Assembly: GCF_009380155.1 (NCBI RefSeq)
Contig: NZ_WHUV01000007.1
Span: forward strand, 124,001-188,000
Length of the DNA: 64,000 nucleotides
Origin: Pseudomonas piscis
Lineage (GTDB): Bacteria > Pseudomonadota > Gammaproteobacteria > Pseudomonadales > Pseudomonadaceae
Direction: 5' to 3'
Shown: in pieces, positions 17,061-25,574 of the stretch
How the letters are laid out: every line of letters begins with the position of its first letter
Position numbering within the stretch: position 1 is the stretch's first letter
Translations under genes and position numbers: made by a program
The notes under the pieces: generated by a model
Told to the model about the DNA's origin: nothing
The model's input: the letters and a program-made list of their open reading frames with translations, nothing else
Databases searched by the model: none

Positions 17061-18008
17061 ATGCCCATCCAACCGACCGCCGCCCTCCATGCCCACCTGC
17101 CCGTGCCGGCGCTGGCGGCCGAAGGCGTCATCGGTCTTATCGCTCCGGCCGGCCCGGCCGCGCTGGATACCGCTAAGGCTTTCCAGTGGATGCGCTCCAG
17201 GGGTTACGACTTGCGGATCTTCCCCGGGGTGGGGCAGCAGGACGGCTACCTGGCCGGCAGTGATGAGGTGCGCCTGCAAGACCTGCACGACGCTTTCGCC
17301 GATTCCGAGGTGGACGCCATCCTGTGCTTGCGCGGGGGCTATGGCAGCCCTCGGTTGCTGGACAAGATCGACTTCGACCTGTTGCGGCGCAATCCCAAGC
17401 CCTTCGTCGGCTACAGCGATATCACCGCCTTGCACCTGGCGATCAATCGTTATGCCGGGTTCGTGAGTTTTCACGGGCCTTTGCTCAACGCCGACCTGCT
17501 GGCAGCCAAGCAGGCTCCCACTGAGGCCTCGTTCTTCAATCTGTTGCGCGGGCAGGTCAGGGCCGGCAGCCCGTTGCCCCATCCCGTGGCATTTCCCTTG
17601 ACCACCGTCGAGCCAGGTATCGCACAGGGCGCGCTGTTGGGGGGGAACCTGTCGATTATCGCCAGCACCCTGGGTACGCCCTATGACATCGTCGCCGACG
17701 GCATCATCCTGTTCATCGAGGACGTCAACGAACCGCTGTATCGCATCGATCGCCTGCTCAATCACCTGCGGCTGGCGGGCAAGCTCGACAAGTTGCGGGG
17801 TGTGTTGGTGGGGGATGTGGCCGGAGTGGATTTCACTGCGCTATGTGACTTGCTCAAGCGCACCTTCGAGCCATTGCGGATACCGGTACTGGCCGGCTGG
17901 CGCAGCGGTCATTGCGACCCCAACCTGACCTTGCCCATGGGGGCGCTGGTCAGGCTGGATGCCGGAGCCAGGGAGCTGACCCTGGCCCAGGATGTGGTCT
18001 TCAAATAA
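17061..18008 (+). CDS. ldcA: Muramoyltetrapeptide LD-carboxypeptidase (S66 family)
   Basis: A 315-residue S66 serine peptidase that removes the terminal D-Ala from murein tetrapeptides during cytoplasmic cell-wall recycling. The nucleophile elbow GYSDITALH gives Ser119; the other catalytic residues are in FIEDVNEPLYRIDR (Glu) and GHCDPNLTLPMG (His). CAGGGAGA lies seven bases before the ATG. It stands alone between the lipA terminator and the convergent transglycosylase gene. Microcin-C resistance MccF proteins share the fold, but the motifs here are LdcA-like. Confidence 0.92.
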   Translation: MPIQPTAALHAHLPVPALAAEGVIGLIAPAGPAALDTAKAFQWMRSRGYDLRIFPGVGQQDGYLAGSDEVRLQDLHDAFADSEVDAILCLRGGYGSPRLLDKIDFDLLRRNPKPFVGYSDITALHLAINRYAGFVSFHGPLLNADLLAAKQAPTEASFFNLLRGQVRAGSPLPHPVAFPLTTVEPGIAQGALLGGNLSIIASTLGTPYDIVADGIILFIEDVNEPLYRIDRLLNHLRLAGKLDKLRGVLVGDVAGVDFTALCDLLKRTFEPLRIPVLAGWRSGHCDPNLTLPMGALVRLDAGARELTLAQDVVFK

Positions 18009-18050
18009 CCGGCTGGCGGAACAGCGAACTTTCCTGTTGCGACTTGCGGC

Positions 18051-19373
18051 TCAACGACTGCGCAGGCTGTCCAGCAGCTTGCGGGTCGGGTAGCCGTCCG
18101 CCGGCCAACCCAGGGTCTGCTGGGCGCTGCGGATGGCTTTGCGGGTGTTGGCGCCGATGATGCCGTCGGGGTTGCCGGCATCGTAGTTGTTGGCGTTGAG
18201 CTGGGTCTGCAGGTCGATACGTTCGCTGCGACTCAAGGGCAGTTCGTCCTTGGGCCAGTCGCCGCTGATCAGTCCGGCACCGCTGAAGCGCTCGGACAAC
18301 AGGTTCACCGCCAACGCATAGGATGAGGAATTGTTGTACTTGAGCACGGCCCGGAAGTTATCCAGGATCAGGAACGCCGGCCCCCGATAACCCGCTGGCA
18401 GCAGCAGGGACGCGGACAGTTGCTCGGAGCCGTAGGGCAATGCCTTGCCGTTGGCTGGCTTCATCCCCAGGCGCATCCACTCGGCTACGCTCTTGCGCGT
18501 GCTGGCATCGGCCAGGGCGTAGTCGAAACCACTGTTGAGCTGGACCTCCAGGCCCCAGGGCTGGCCTTTCTGCCAGCCCGAGCTTTGCAGGTAGTGCGCC
18601 GTCGAGGCCAGGGCATCGGCCGGGCTGTTCCAGATATCCCGGCGGCCGTCACCGTCGAAATCCACGGCATGGGTGTTGTAGGTGGTAGGGATGAACTGGG
18701 TCTGGCCCATGGCCCCGGCCCAGGAACCGAGCATCTTCTCGGGCTGGATATCGCCATGCTGGATGATCTGCAATGCGGCGATCAGCTGGCTGTTGGCGAA
18801 GGCCGGGCGTCGGCCCTCATAGGCCAGGGTCGCCAGCGAGCGAATCACCGACTTGTTGCCCTGGAAATCGCCGAAGTTGCTTTCCATGCCCCAGACGGCC
18901 ACCAGCGCCTGGCGATCCACGCCGTAGCGCTGTTCGATACGTTGCAGGATGTCGCCATACTGGTTCAGCAGAGCCTGGCCCTTGCGCACGCGTACGGGGG
19001 ATAGGGCGCCGTCCAGGTATTCCCATACCGGGCGGGTGAACTCTGGCTGGCTGCGATCGGCCTTGATCACGCTCATGTCCGGAGTGATGCCGGCGAAGGC
19101 GCGGTCGAACACATCGGCACGGATACCGGCATTCAGCGCTTCAGCGCGAAAGGCACTCAGCCACTGTTCGAAGCTCTGGGTCGGTTGGATGTCCAGGTTA
19201 TCGACCACCAGGGGGGCGACGGTCGCTGGTGCGGCAATGGGGGCCGACTGGAGTGCGGGCAATGGTTGGGCGTCGGCGGCGGTGGGTTTTTCCGCGCAGG
19301 CGACGAGCAGAATCAGGCTGGAGGCAGCGATCAGTTGGCGTAGGTGCCAACGACGGGAAATACAAAAGGGCAT
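18051..19373 (-). CDS. Lytic murein transglycosylase with C-terminal peptidoglycan-binding domain
   Basis: A 440-residue family-3 transglycosylase (SltB3-like). An N-terminal signal ends in the lipobox LVAC (Cys26), indicating a lipoprotein. The catalytic domain shows WGMESNFGDFQGN (acid/base Glu), SWAGAMGQTQFIPTTY and VDFDGDGRRDIW. Residues about 380-440 are a PG-binding-1 domain (LQTQLNANNYDAGNPDG, then RKAIRSAQQTLGWPADGYP). The ATG at 19373 is preferred over a TTG at 19397 because it gives a normal signal peptide. It is a paralogue of the mltB product 7 kb away. Confidence 0.93.
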   Translation of the reverse strand: MPFCISRRWHLRQLIAASSLILLVACAEKPTAADAQPLPALQSAPIAAPATVAPLVVDNLDIQPTQSFEQWLSAFRAEALNAGIRADVFDRAFAGITPDMSVIKADRSQPEFTRPVWEYLDGALSPVRVRKGQALLNQYGDILQRIEQRYGVDRQALVAVWGMESNFGDFQGNKSVIRSLATLAYEGRRPAFANSQLIAALQIIQHGDIQPEKMLGSWAGAMGQTQFIPTTYNTHAVDFDGDGRRDIWNSPADALASTAHYLQSSGWQKGQPWGLEVQLNSGFDYALADASTRKSVAEWMRLGMKPANGKALPYGSEQLSASLLLPAGYRGPAFLILDNFRAVLKYNNSSSYALAVNLLSERFSGAGLISGDWPKDELPLSRSERIDLQTQLNANNYDAGNPDGIIGANTRKAIRSAQQTLGWPADGYPTRKLLDSLRSR

Positions 19374-19436
19374 GCACAGGTCCAGAGAGAATGACAATCA
19401 GGTGCAGACCTTATCATGCCTGTGGGGTCCAGGGCT

Positions 19437-19598
19437 TCAGGCGGCCAGAAAGTAAGAAGCCTCCCAGCTTTTGGACTGGAAGGCTTCGCGGCGGTAGCTG
19501 CCTTTGCCCTTGGCCGGGCGTTCCTGGCGGCAACGGAACAGTGGCTGGGCAATGATGGATTTGGCCTTGTTGGGGCCATGCTTGGATGGCTTGCTCAT
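19437..19598 (-). CDS. arfA: Alternative ribosome-rescue factor ArfA
   Basis: A 53-residue basic protein recognised by the ArfA core PLFRCRQERPAKGKGSY, the part that enters the empty mRNA channel of stalled ribosomes, followed by SKSWEASYF. ArfA recruits release factor 2 to free ribosomes stuck on stop-less mRNAs when trans-translation fails. The ATG at 19598 gives the family N-terminus MSKPSKHGPNKAKS; a longer reading to 19658 is unlikely. A stem-loop followed by a T-rich stretch lies inside the last third of the coding sequence (see the hairpin entry), as expected of an arfA gene controlled through its own truncated mRNA. It lies between holA and the transglycosylase gene. Confidence 0.88.
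   Translation of the reverse strand: MSKPSKHGPNKAKSIIAQPLFRCRQERPAKGKGSYRREAFQSKSWEASYFLAA
19456..19487 (-). terminator. Terminator-like hairpin inside arfA
   Basis: Read on the - strand, GAAGCCTTCCAG (19487-19476) pairs with CTGGGAGGCTTC (19467-19456), 12 bp with one G-U pair, loop of eight, then TTACTTTCT. It spans codons 38-48 of the 53-codon gene, so termination or RNase cleavage here would leave a stop-less mRNA. Confidence 0.7.
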
Positions 19599-19697
19599 GC
19601 TCGATACTCGCTTTATGGGGAGAGGTACAACGGCGCGCATCATCGGCCAGCTGGGCACTGCTGTCCAGTACCCATGATCTTTTCCCGTATTGCGGAC

Positions 19698-20735
19698 TTA
19701 CTCGGCAGGCAGGGGCAGGCGTTGGCCGGCCATCAGCAGTGACAGGCGGCTCAGACTGCTCCATGTGGAACCGCTGGCCTGGCCCTTGATCTGTGCGTCG
19801 ATACGCTGGGCATCCAGCAGCAACTGGCTCCAGCGCTGGGCGGAATAGCGTTGCAGGGCCTTGCTCATCAGTGGCTTGCGCTTGTCCCAGACAGGCGGGC
19901 GGGCTTGGCTGAAAACCTTGTCCAAGGGGATTCCCTGGCCGAATTGCTGGGCCAGGTTGGCCAGTAGCCGTAGCTCCCGGGACAGGGCCCAGAGGATCAC
20001 CGGAGGCTCGACCCCTTCGCCCTTGAGCCCTTCGAGCATGCGCAAGGCATGCGCAGCTTCCCCGTTGAGGATGGCATCGACCAGGCCGAATACGTCGAAG
20101 CGGGCACTGTCGGCCACGGCCGCCTGTACCGTTTCGACAGTGATCTGCCCTCCCTCGGCCATCAACTTGAGCTTTTCGATTTCCTGGGCGGCAGCCAGCA
20201 GATTGCCCTCGACCCGAGCCGCGATCAGCTCCACGGCGTCTTGGTTGGCGGACATCCCAGCCTGGGACAGGCGCTGGCGAATCCACTGCGGCAGCTGGTT
20301 GGCGTCCACTGGCCAGATTTGCACGAACTGGGTCTGGGCGCCTTCCACCAGGGCCTTGCCCCATTTGGTTTTCTGCGCGCTACCGTCGAGCTTGGGCAGG
20401 CTGATCAACAGCACGGTGTCTTCGGCCGGGCGCGAGCAGTATTCGATCAGGGCAGCAGCACCTTTGTCCCCGGGCTTGCCCGAAGGCAGGCGCAGTTCCA
20501 GCAGGCGCCTCTGCGCGAAGAGCGACATGCTGGCGCCAGCCAGCAACAGGCTGCCCCAGTCGAAATTGGCATCGGCGCTGAACACCTGGCGCTCGTCGTA
20601 GCCCTGCTGGCGTGCCGCGATGCGTATGGCATCGGCGGCTTCCTGGCAGAGCAGGGGATCGTCGCCGCTGATCACGTAGACCGGAGCGAGGGAACCTTGC
20701 AGGTGTTTACCGAGTTGGGCGGGAGCGAGTTTCAT
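19698..20735 (-). CDS. holA: DNA polymerase III delta subunit
   Basis: A 345-residue clamp-loader subunit that opens the beta sliding clamp. It begins MKLAPAQLGKHLQGSLAPVYVISGDDPLL, the standard N-terminus, with the clamp-binding region SMSLFAQRRLLELRLPSGK around residues 70-88, and the conserved DSARFDVFGLVDAILNG segment. The ATG at 20735 is chosen by this N-terminus; a reading to 20771 adds 12 unlikely residues. It is 39 bases downstream of lptE in the leuS-lptE-holA order known from other gamma-proteobacteria. Confidence 0.95.
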   Translation of the reverse strand: MKLAPAQLGKHLQGSLAPVYVISGDDPLLCQEAADAIRIAARQQGYDERQVFSADANFDWGSLLLAGASMSLFAQRRLLELRLPSGKPGDKGAAALIEYCSRPAEDTVLLISLPKLDGSAQKTKWGKALVEGAQTQFVQIWPVDANQLPQWIRQRLSQAGMSANQDAVELIAARVEGNLLAAAQEIEKLKLMAEGGQITVETVQAAVADSARFDVFGLVDAILNGEAAHALRMLEGLKGEGVEPPVILWALSRELRLLANLAQQFGQGIPLDKVFSQARPPVWDKRKPLMSKALQRYSAQRWSQLLLDAQRIDAQIKGQASGSTWSSLSRLSLLMAGQRLPLPAE

Positions 20736-20774
20736 AGATGCGGGTCGGTGGGGCGCCGGAGCGCCCCACAAGGC

Positions 20775-21380
20775 TTACTGGTTCGGCAGTTCCATAGGGG
20801 ACTGTTGCGGAGTTTCGGCTTCGGCCTTGCGTGCTGCTTCCAGGGCGTCGGCGTCGGCCTTGGCCTTGGCTTCGGCGGTGGCTTGCAATTCGCTCAGTTG
20901 CTGCGGTGTCAGCAGTTGCAGGCGGATCATCATGCGCTGGACCAGGTCACGACGCATCTCCCGACGGGTTTCAACTGCTTCCTGGTCGGAGCCGGTGATG
21001 TTGTTGCCATCATGCAGGAAGACTTTCTGTACTTGCAGCTTGTCGCTCAGCAGTTGCAGGTTGTCGTGGGTGCGGATCTGGTAGTTGAGCTCCATGCTGA
21101 TCTCGTATTCCGCAGAGCGACCGCCACCGCTATAGCTGAGGTTGCGCTGGCTCTCCGTTTCGTTGACCAGAATCAGTTTGTAAGGTGCGCCGGCATGCAC
21201 GTCGACGCCACTGCTCTCGAGGATCTGGCGCATCATCTTGACGGTGGTGCCGTAGGCGTCCCGGGCGCTGAGGTCGAGTTCCTTGATGCTCAATTCCTGG
21301 GTGCCAGTACCGCGCAGTTGAAAGCCGCAGGCGCTCAATACCAGAGCCAGGCCCATCACCAGCAGGTTACGTTTGATCAT
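20775..21380 (-). CDS. lptE: LPS-assembly lipoprotein LptE
   Basis: A 201-residue outer-membrane lipoprotein that plugs the LptD barrel and is needed to insert lipopolysaccharide. The lipobox LSAC gives Cys18, and CGFQLRGTG directly after it is the typical LptE start. The C-terminal 35 residues are an Ala/Glu-rich, probably helical extension (TAEAKAKADADALEAARKA) beyond the LptE domain, as in other Pseudomonas. GGGGAG precedes the ATG at 21380. It lies between leuS and holA. Confidence 0.94.
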   Translation of the reverse strand: MIKRNLLVMGLALVLSACGFQLRGTGTQELSIKELDLSARDAYGTTVKMMRQILESSGVDVHAGAPYKLILVNETESQRNLSYSGGGRSAEYEISMELNYQIRTHDNLQLLSDKLQVQKVFLHDGNNITGSDQEAVETRREMRRDLVQRMMIRLQLLTPQQLSELQATAEAKAKADADALEAARKAEAETPQQSPMELPNQ

Positions 21381-21468
21381 GTATTGCTCCCCTTGAAACC
21401 ATATGGGCCAACCTTGTGGCCCTGAAGGTCTTGTTCGGCGCCCGGCTCCCACCGGACGCCTGATCCAA

Positions 21469-24075
21469 TTAGCTGGCGACGATGTTGACCAGTTTGCCCG
21501 GTACCACGATAACCTTGCGGATGGTCAGCCCCTCGGTGAAGCGCAGTACGTTTTCGTTGCTGCGGGCGGCGGCTTCGACTTCCTCGCGGCTGGCGCTGGC
21601 TGGCATCTCGATCTGGCCACGGAGCTTGCCGTTGACCTGCACCACAAGTTGCAGGCTGTCCTGCACCAGGGCGCTTTCGTCCACGGCCGGCCAGTTGGCA
21701 TCGATGACTGCGCCGTCATGGCCCAGTTGGTTCCACAGTTCATGGCTGATATGTGGAGTGATCGGAGCCAGCAGCAAGGTGACGGCCTCCAGGCCTTCCT
21801 GCAACAGGGCGCGGTCCTGTTCGCTGGCTTGTGGCGCTTTTTCCAGTACGTTCATCACGGTCATCACTTGGGCGATGGCGGTGTTGAACTTGTGGAACTG
21901 GCCCACGTCGGTGCTGGCCTGCTTGATGGCTGAGTGGATGGCTCGGCGGATCACCTTCTGCTCGTCGCTCAGGGTGGTGACATCCAGCTTGCCCGGCAGG
22001 CCCTGGGCTACGTGAGCCTGGGCCAGGCGCCAGACGCGACGCAGGAAACGGCTGGCACCTTCGACACCGGAGTCGGACCATTCCAGGCTCATGTCGGGCG
22101 GCGAGGCGAACATCATGAACAGGCGGCAGGTATCGGCGCCGTACTGCTCGATCATCGATTGTGGATCGACGCCGTTGTTCTTCGATTTCGACATCTTCTC
22201 GGTGCCGCCGATCTCCACCGGCAGGCCATCGGTCTTCAGGCGCGCGCCAATGATCTTGGCCTTGGCATCGCGCTCGACTTCGACGTCAGCCGGGTTGAAC
22301 CAGTCCTTGCCGCCGTTGCTGGCGACACGGTAGTAGGTCTCGGCGACCACCATGCCCTGGGTCAGCAGGTTCTTGAACGGCTCGTTGGAGGTGACCAGGC
22401 CTTCATCGCGCATCAGCTTGTGGAAGAAGCGCGCGTACAGCAGGTGCAGGATCGCGTGTTCGATACCGCCGATGTACTGGTCCACCGGCAGCCAGTGGTT
22501 GGCGGCTTTCGGATCGACCATGCCACCTTCGTAGTTCGGCGAGGCGTAGCGGGCGAAGTACCAGGACGACTCGACGAAGGTGTCCATGGTGTCGGTTTCG
22601 CGCTTGGCCGCAGTGCCGCATTTCGGGCAAGTGCACTCGTAGAATTCCGGCATGCGCGCCAGTGGCGAGCCGGCGCCGTCGGGCACCACGTCTTCGGGCA
22701 GCTTGACCGGCAGTTGGTCTTCCGGCACCGGTACATCGCCACAGGATGGGCAATGGATGATCGGGATCGGGCAGCCCCAGTAGCGCTGGCGGCTGATGCC
22801 CCAGTCACGCAGGCGGAACTGGGTGCGCGACTTGCCCAGTTCCTTGCGGATCAGCGCAGCTTCGATGGCGTCGAAGGCGCCAGCGAAGTCCAGGCCGTCG
22901 AACTCGCCGGAGTTGATCAGTTGGCCGTGCTCGCCATAGGCGGCCTGCCATTCGCCACCGACTTCATTGCCGGCGCTGGTGCGCACCACGGCTTTCATCG
23001 GCAGGTTGTACTTGTGGGCGAACTCGAAGTCGCGCTCGTCGTGGGCCGGCACGGCCATCACCGCGCCATCGCCGTAGTGCATCAGCACGTAGTTGGCGAC
23101 CCACACCGGCAGCTTCTCGCCGGTCAGCGGGTGTTCGACGAACAGGGAAGTGGGCATGCCCTTCTTCTCCTGAGTGGCCATGTCGGCCTCGGCGACGCTG
23201 CCGCTCTTGCATTCGTCGATGAACGCCTGCAGTGCTGCATCGCCCTGGGCGGCCTGGGTCGCCAGCGGATGTTCGGCGGCGACGGCCACGTAGGTGGCGC
23301 CCATCAGGGTGTCGGGACGGGTGGTGAAGACTTTCAGCGCGCCGGCCTGGCCGATGCTGGCCTGGTCATAGGGGAACTGCACTTCCATGCCGCGGGACTT
23401 GCCGATCCAGTTGCGCTGCATGGTCTTGACCTGCTCGGGCCAGCCCGGCAGCTCGTCGAGGCTTTCCAGCAGCTCGTCGGCGTAGTCGGTGATGCGGAAG
23501 TAGTACATCGGGATTTCGCGCTTCTCGATCAGCGCGCCCGAGCGCCAGCCACGGCCGTCGATGACCTGTTCGTTGGCCAGTACGGTCTGGTCCGCCGGGT
23601 CCCAGTTCACGGTGCCGTTCTTGCGGTAGATCACGCCCTTCTCGAACAGGCGAGTGAACAGCCACTGTTCCCAGCGGTAGTAGTCCGGCTTGCAGGTAGT
23701 GACCTCGCGCGACCAGTCCACCGCCAGGCCCAGGCTACGCAGCTGGCTCTTCATGTAGGCGATGTTTTCGTAGGTCCACTTGGCCGGTGCGACGTTGTTC
23801 TTCATCGCGGCGTTTTCCGCCGGCATGCCGAAGGCGTCCCAACCCATGGGTTGCAGGACGTTCTTGCCTTGCATGCGCTGGTAGCGGGAGATGACGTCGC
23901 CGATGGTGTAGTTGCGCACGTGCCCCATGTGTAGCTTGCCGCTCGGGTACGGGAACATCGATAGGCAGTAGTAAGTGTCCTTGCCTGGCTGTTCGCTGAC
24001 TTCAAACGACTTTTGCTCATCCCAGAAGGACTGGGCGGCGGCTTCTATATCACGGGGCAGGTATTGTTCGTGCAT
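21469..24075 (-). CDS. leuS: Leucyl-tRNA synthetase
   Basis: An 868-residue class I synthetase that charges tRNA-Leu. The HIGH motif appears as HMGH at residues 49-52, the KMSKS loop as EKMSKSKNN in the C-terminal half, and an editing CP1 domain with the threonine-rich TTRPDTLMGATYVAVA segment lies between them. A zinc-type CPSCG/CPKCG insertion is also visible. The ATG at 24075 begins MHEQYLPRDIEAAAQSFW, the usual start. It is the first gene of the leftward leuS-lptE-holA group, probably transcribed from the 260-base gap to its right. Confidence 0.97.
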   Translation of the reverse strand: MHEQYLPRDIEAAAQSFWDEQKSFEVSEQPGKDTYYCLSMFPYPSGKLHMGHVRNYTIGDVISRYQRMQGKNVLQPMGWDAFGMPAENAAMKNNVAPAKWTYENIAYMKSQLRSLGLAVDWSREVTTCKPDYYRWEQWLFTRLFEKGVIYRKNGTVNWDPADQTVLANEQVIDGRGWRSGALIEKREIPMYYFRITDYADELLESLDELPGWPEQVKTMQRNWIGKSRGMEVQFPYDQASIGQAGALKVFTTRPDTLMGATYVAVAAEHPLATQAAQGDAALQAFIDECKSGSVAEADMATQEKKGMPTSLFVEHPLTGEKLPVWVANYVLMHYGDGAVMAVPAHDERDFEFAHKYNLPMKAVVRTSAGNEVGGEWQAAYGEHGQLINSGEFDGLDFAGAFDAIEAALIRKELGKSRTQFRLRDWGISRQRYWGCPIPIIHCPSCGDVPVPEDQLPVKLPEDVVPDGAGSPLARMPEFYECTCPKCGTAAKRETDTMDTFVESSWYFARYASPNYEGGMVDPKAANHWLPVDQYIGGIEHAILHLLYARFFHKLMRDEGLVTSNEPFKNLLTQGMVVAETYYRVASNGGKDWFNPADVEVERDAKAKIIGARLKTDGLPVEIGGTEKMSKSKNNGVDPQSMIEQYGADTCRLFMMFASPPDMSLEWSDSGVEGASRFLRRVWRLAQAHVAQGLPGKLDVTTLSDEQKVIRRAIHSAIKQASTDVGQFHKFNTAIAQVMTVMNVLEKAPQASEQDRALLQEGLEAVTLLLAPITPHISHELWNQLGHDGAVIDANWPAVDESALVQDSLQLVVQVNGKLRGQIEMPASASREEVEAAARSNENVLRFTEGLTIRKVIVVPGKLVNIVAS

Positions 24076-24335
24076 GGCTACTTTATGTACTGGATAAGGG
24101 TGGCCTAATCCTCTTCAACGCAACTCGGGTAGTGACGGCGCCAAACATGGCGTTTGCAGTTCCCGGTGGAGCTGGAAGTGGAGTTACAGGAAGCGCCGTA
24201 GCATACATGACCGCGCTCTGCCTAGGGAAACCCTGATTGCGCGCGCGGGCCGTTGGTCGCGGCGGCGCGTGGCCTGCGGCTGCCCGGCTAAGCTCAAAAA
24301 GGGGAGTGAGTCTTATTCTTCTATGAGGTGAACGG

Positions 24336-24656
24336 ATGCTTGAATTGCAGCGCAAGGCAACAGGATCGGAGGTGTACGAGCGGCTGCTGAATCGACTGGC
24401 TCTGGCCCTGGATGCAGCGAGAACCGCGGATCGGCTGCGCGATGAACGCTCCGTCGAATTGGAGCTGCGGGGGTTGAGCCCTGCCGAACTGGAATTGATC
24501 CGGGCCTACCTGGCCCATAACCGGCGTGAGATGCCGGTCGATGTATCGAGCAAACTGCAACACCAGGAGGCGCCTCGTTCGGCCAAGATCATCTGGCTGA
24601 AGGACAAGGCCCCCGTCCGGGGTCCGGTGAAGGTCCGGTCCCGGCAATTCAAGTAG
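24336..24656 (+). CDS. Small conserved protein of unknown function
   Basis: A 106-residue, highly charged protein with no signal peptide or membrane segment. It is mainly helical, with repeated Leu/Arg/Glu heptad-like spacing (RLLNRLALALDAARTADRLRDE, then LSPAELELIRAYLAHNRRE), and a basic C-terminus (KDKAPVRGPVKVRSRQFK). GAGGTGA lies five bases before the ATG, and codon use is like the neighbours, so it is a real gene. It is divergent from leuS and 126 bases upstream of the YdcF-like gene. The basic tail could suggest nucleic-acid contact, but I do not recognise the family. Confidence 0.75.
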   Translation: MLELQRKATGSEVYERLLNRLALALDAARTADRLRDERSVELELRGLSPAELELIRAYLAHNRREMPVDVSSKLQHQEAPRSAKIIWLKDKAPVRGPVKVRSRQFK

Positions 24657-24782
24657 GTTCCAGGGCCCCGGAACGGGGCGAATGAGGTCGTTGCCGAGGA
24701 CCTCGAAAGCGAAAATCACCGGCGTCGGTTGTTGCCGGATAACCATCCCTTTAGGCTTCGGGCATCTTTTTGGAGATGTCCG

Positions 24783-25544
24783 ATGCCTTTTCGCTATTTC
24801 ATCAAACAGTTATTGCTGCCGCCCGGCATTCTCCTGCTGTTGCTGCTATTCGCCTGGATGTTGCGTCGTTCCAGGCCGCGTCTCGCCCGTTGCTGTTTCT
24901 TTCTCGGCCTGGGTGGTTTCTGGCTGATGAGCTTGCCGGTGATGGTGGAGTGGGGCGCCCGTGGACTCGAGCAATTGCCACCCCTGCCACAGGAACAGTG
25001 GGCCAGGTTGGCCGAGCAGGCCGATGCCATTGTGGTCCTGGGGTCGGGGCGCGAGCGTGGCGATCCGGCTTGGGGCACTGACCAGCCCACTGGCGTGGGC
25101 CTCGAGCGCGAGCGCTATGCCGCCCGGCTGGCCAAGGCTTCCGGCCTGCCCGTGCTGACCAGTGGTGGCCTGCATTACGGCACGCCGCCAAGCGAGGCCG
25201 CGTTGATGGCTGACTCACTGCGCGACGACTTCGGAGTGACGGTGCGCTGGCAGGAAGATCGCAGCCGCACCACCTGGGAGAATGCGCAGTTCAGTGCCGA
25301 GGTCCTGTTGCCCAAGGGCATCAAGCGCGTGGTAGTGGTGACCCAGGCCTGGCACATGCCGCGTTCGGTCTGGAGCTTCGAGCATGCAGGGTTCGTGGTG
25401 GTGCCGGCGCCGGTGGGGTTCCTGGGGGTGGACAACGCCCGGCCACTAGGTGGCTGGATGCCGGAGTTCAAGTCCATCTGGCAGAGCGGGCAGTTGCTCA
25501 ATGAGGCGGTGGGCCAGGTGGGGTATCGCCTGTTCTATCGCTGA
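24783..25544 (+). CDS. YdcF/ElyC family (DUF218) membrane protein
   Basis: A 253-residue inner-membrane protein: two N-terminal membrane helices (about residues 9-25 and 36-54), then a DUF218 domain from residue 75 (ADAIVVLGSGRERGD, LTSGGLHYGTPPSEAALM, DRSRTTWENAQFSAEVL, VVVTQAWHMPRS). ElyC-type proteins act in undecaprenyl-phosphate-dependent envelope synthesis in the periplasm. GGAG at about -12 supports the ATG at 24783; an upstream in-frame ATG lacks this. It is convergent with lnt, with a perfect hairpin between them. Confidence 0.88.
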   Translation: MPFRYFIKQLLLPPGILLLLLLFAWMLRRSRPRLARCCFFLGLGGFWLMSLPVMVEWGARGLEQLPPLPQEQWARLAEQADAIVVLGSGRERGDPAWGTDQPTGVGLERERYAARLAKASGLPVLTSGGLHYGTPPSEAALMADSLRDDFGVTVRWQEDRSRTTWENAQFSAEVLLPKGIKRVVVVTQAWHMPRSVWSFEHAGFVVVPAPVGFLGVDNARPLGGWMPEFKSIWQSGQLLNEAVGQVGYRLFYR

Positions 25545-25546
25545 GT

Positions 25547-25567
25547 GCCGGCTCCCGGGGAGCCGGC
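25547..25567. terminator. Perfect hairpin between convergent YdcF-like gene and lnt
   Basis: GCCGGCTCC (25547-25555) pairs with GGAGCCGGC (25559-25567) around a CGG loop, just after the + strand stop and eight bases from the lnt stop. It could serve both directions; neither side has a T run. Confidence 0.55.
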
Positions 25568-25574
25568 GCGGGGT

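Noticed and set aside
21934..23934. Open frame of about 666 codons on the + strand opposite leuS
   Set aside because: Antisense shadow of leuS; low-complexity Val/Gly/His-rich translation without domains.
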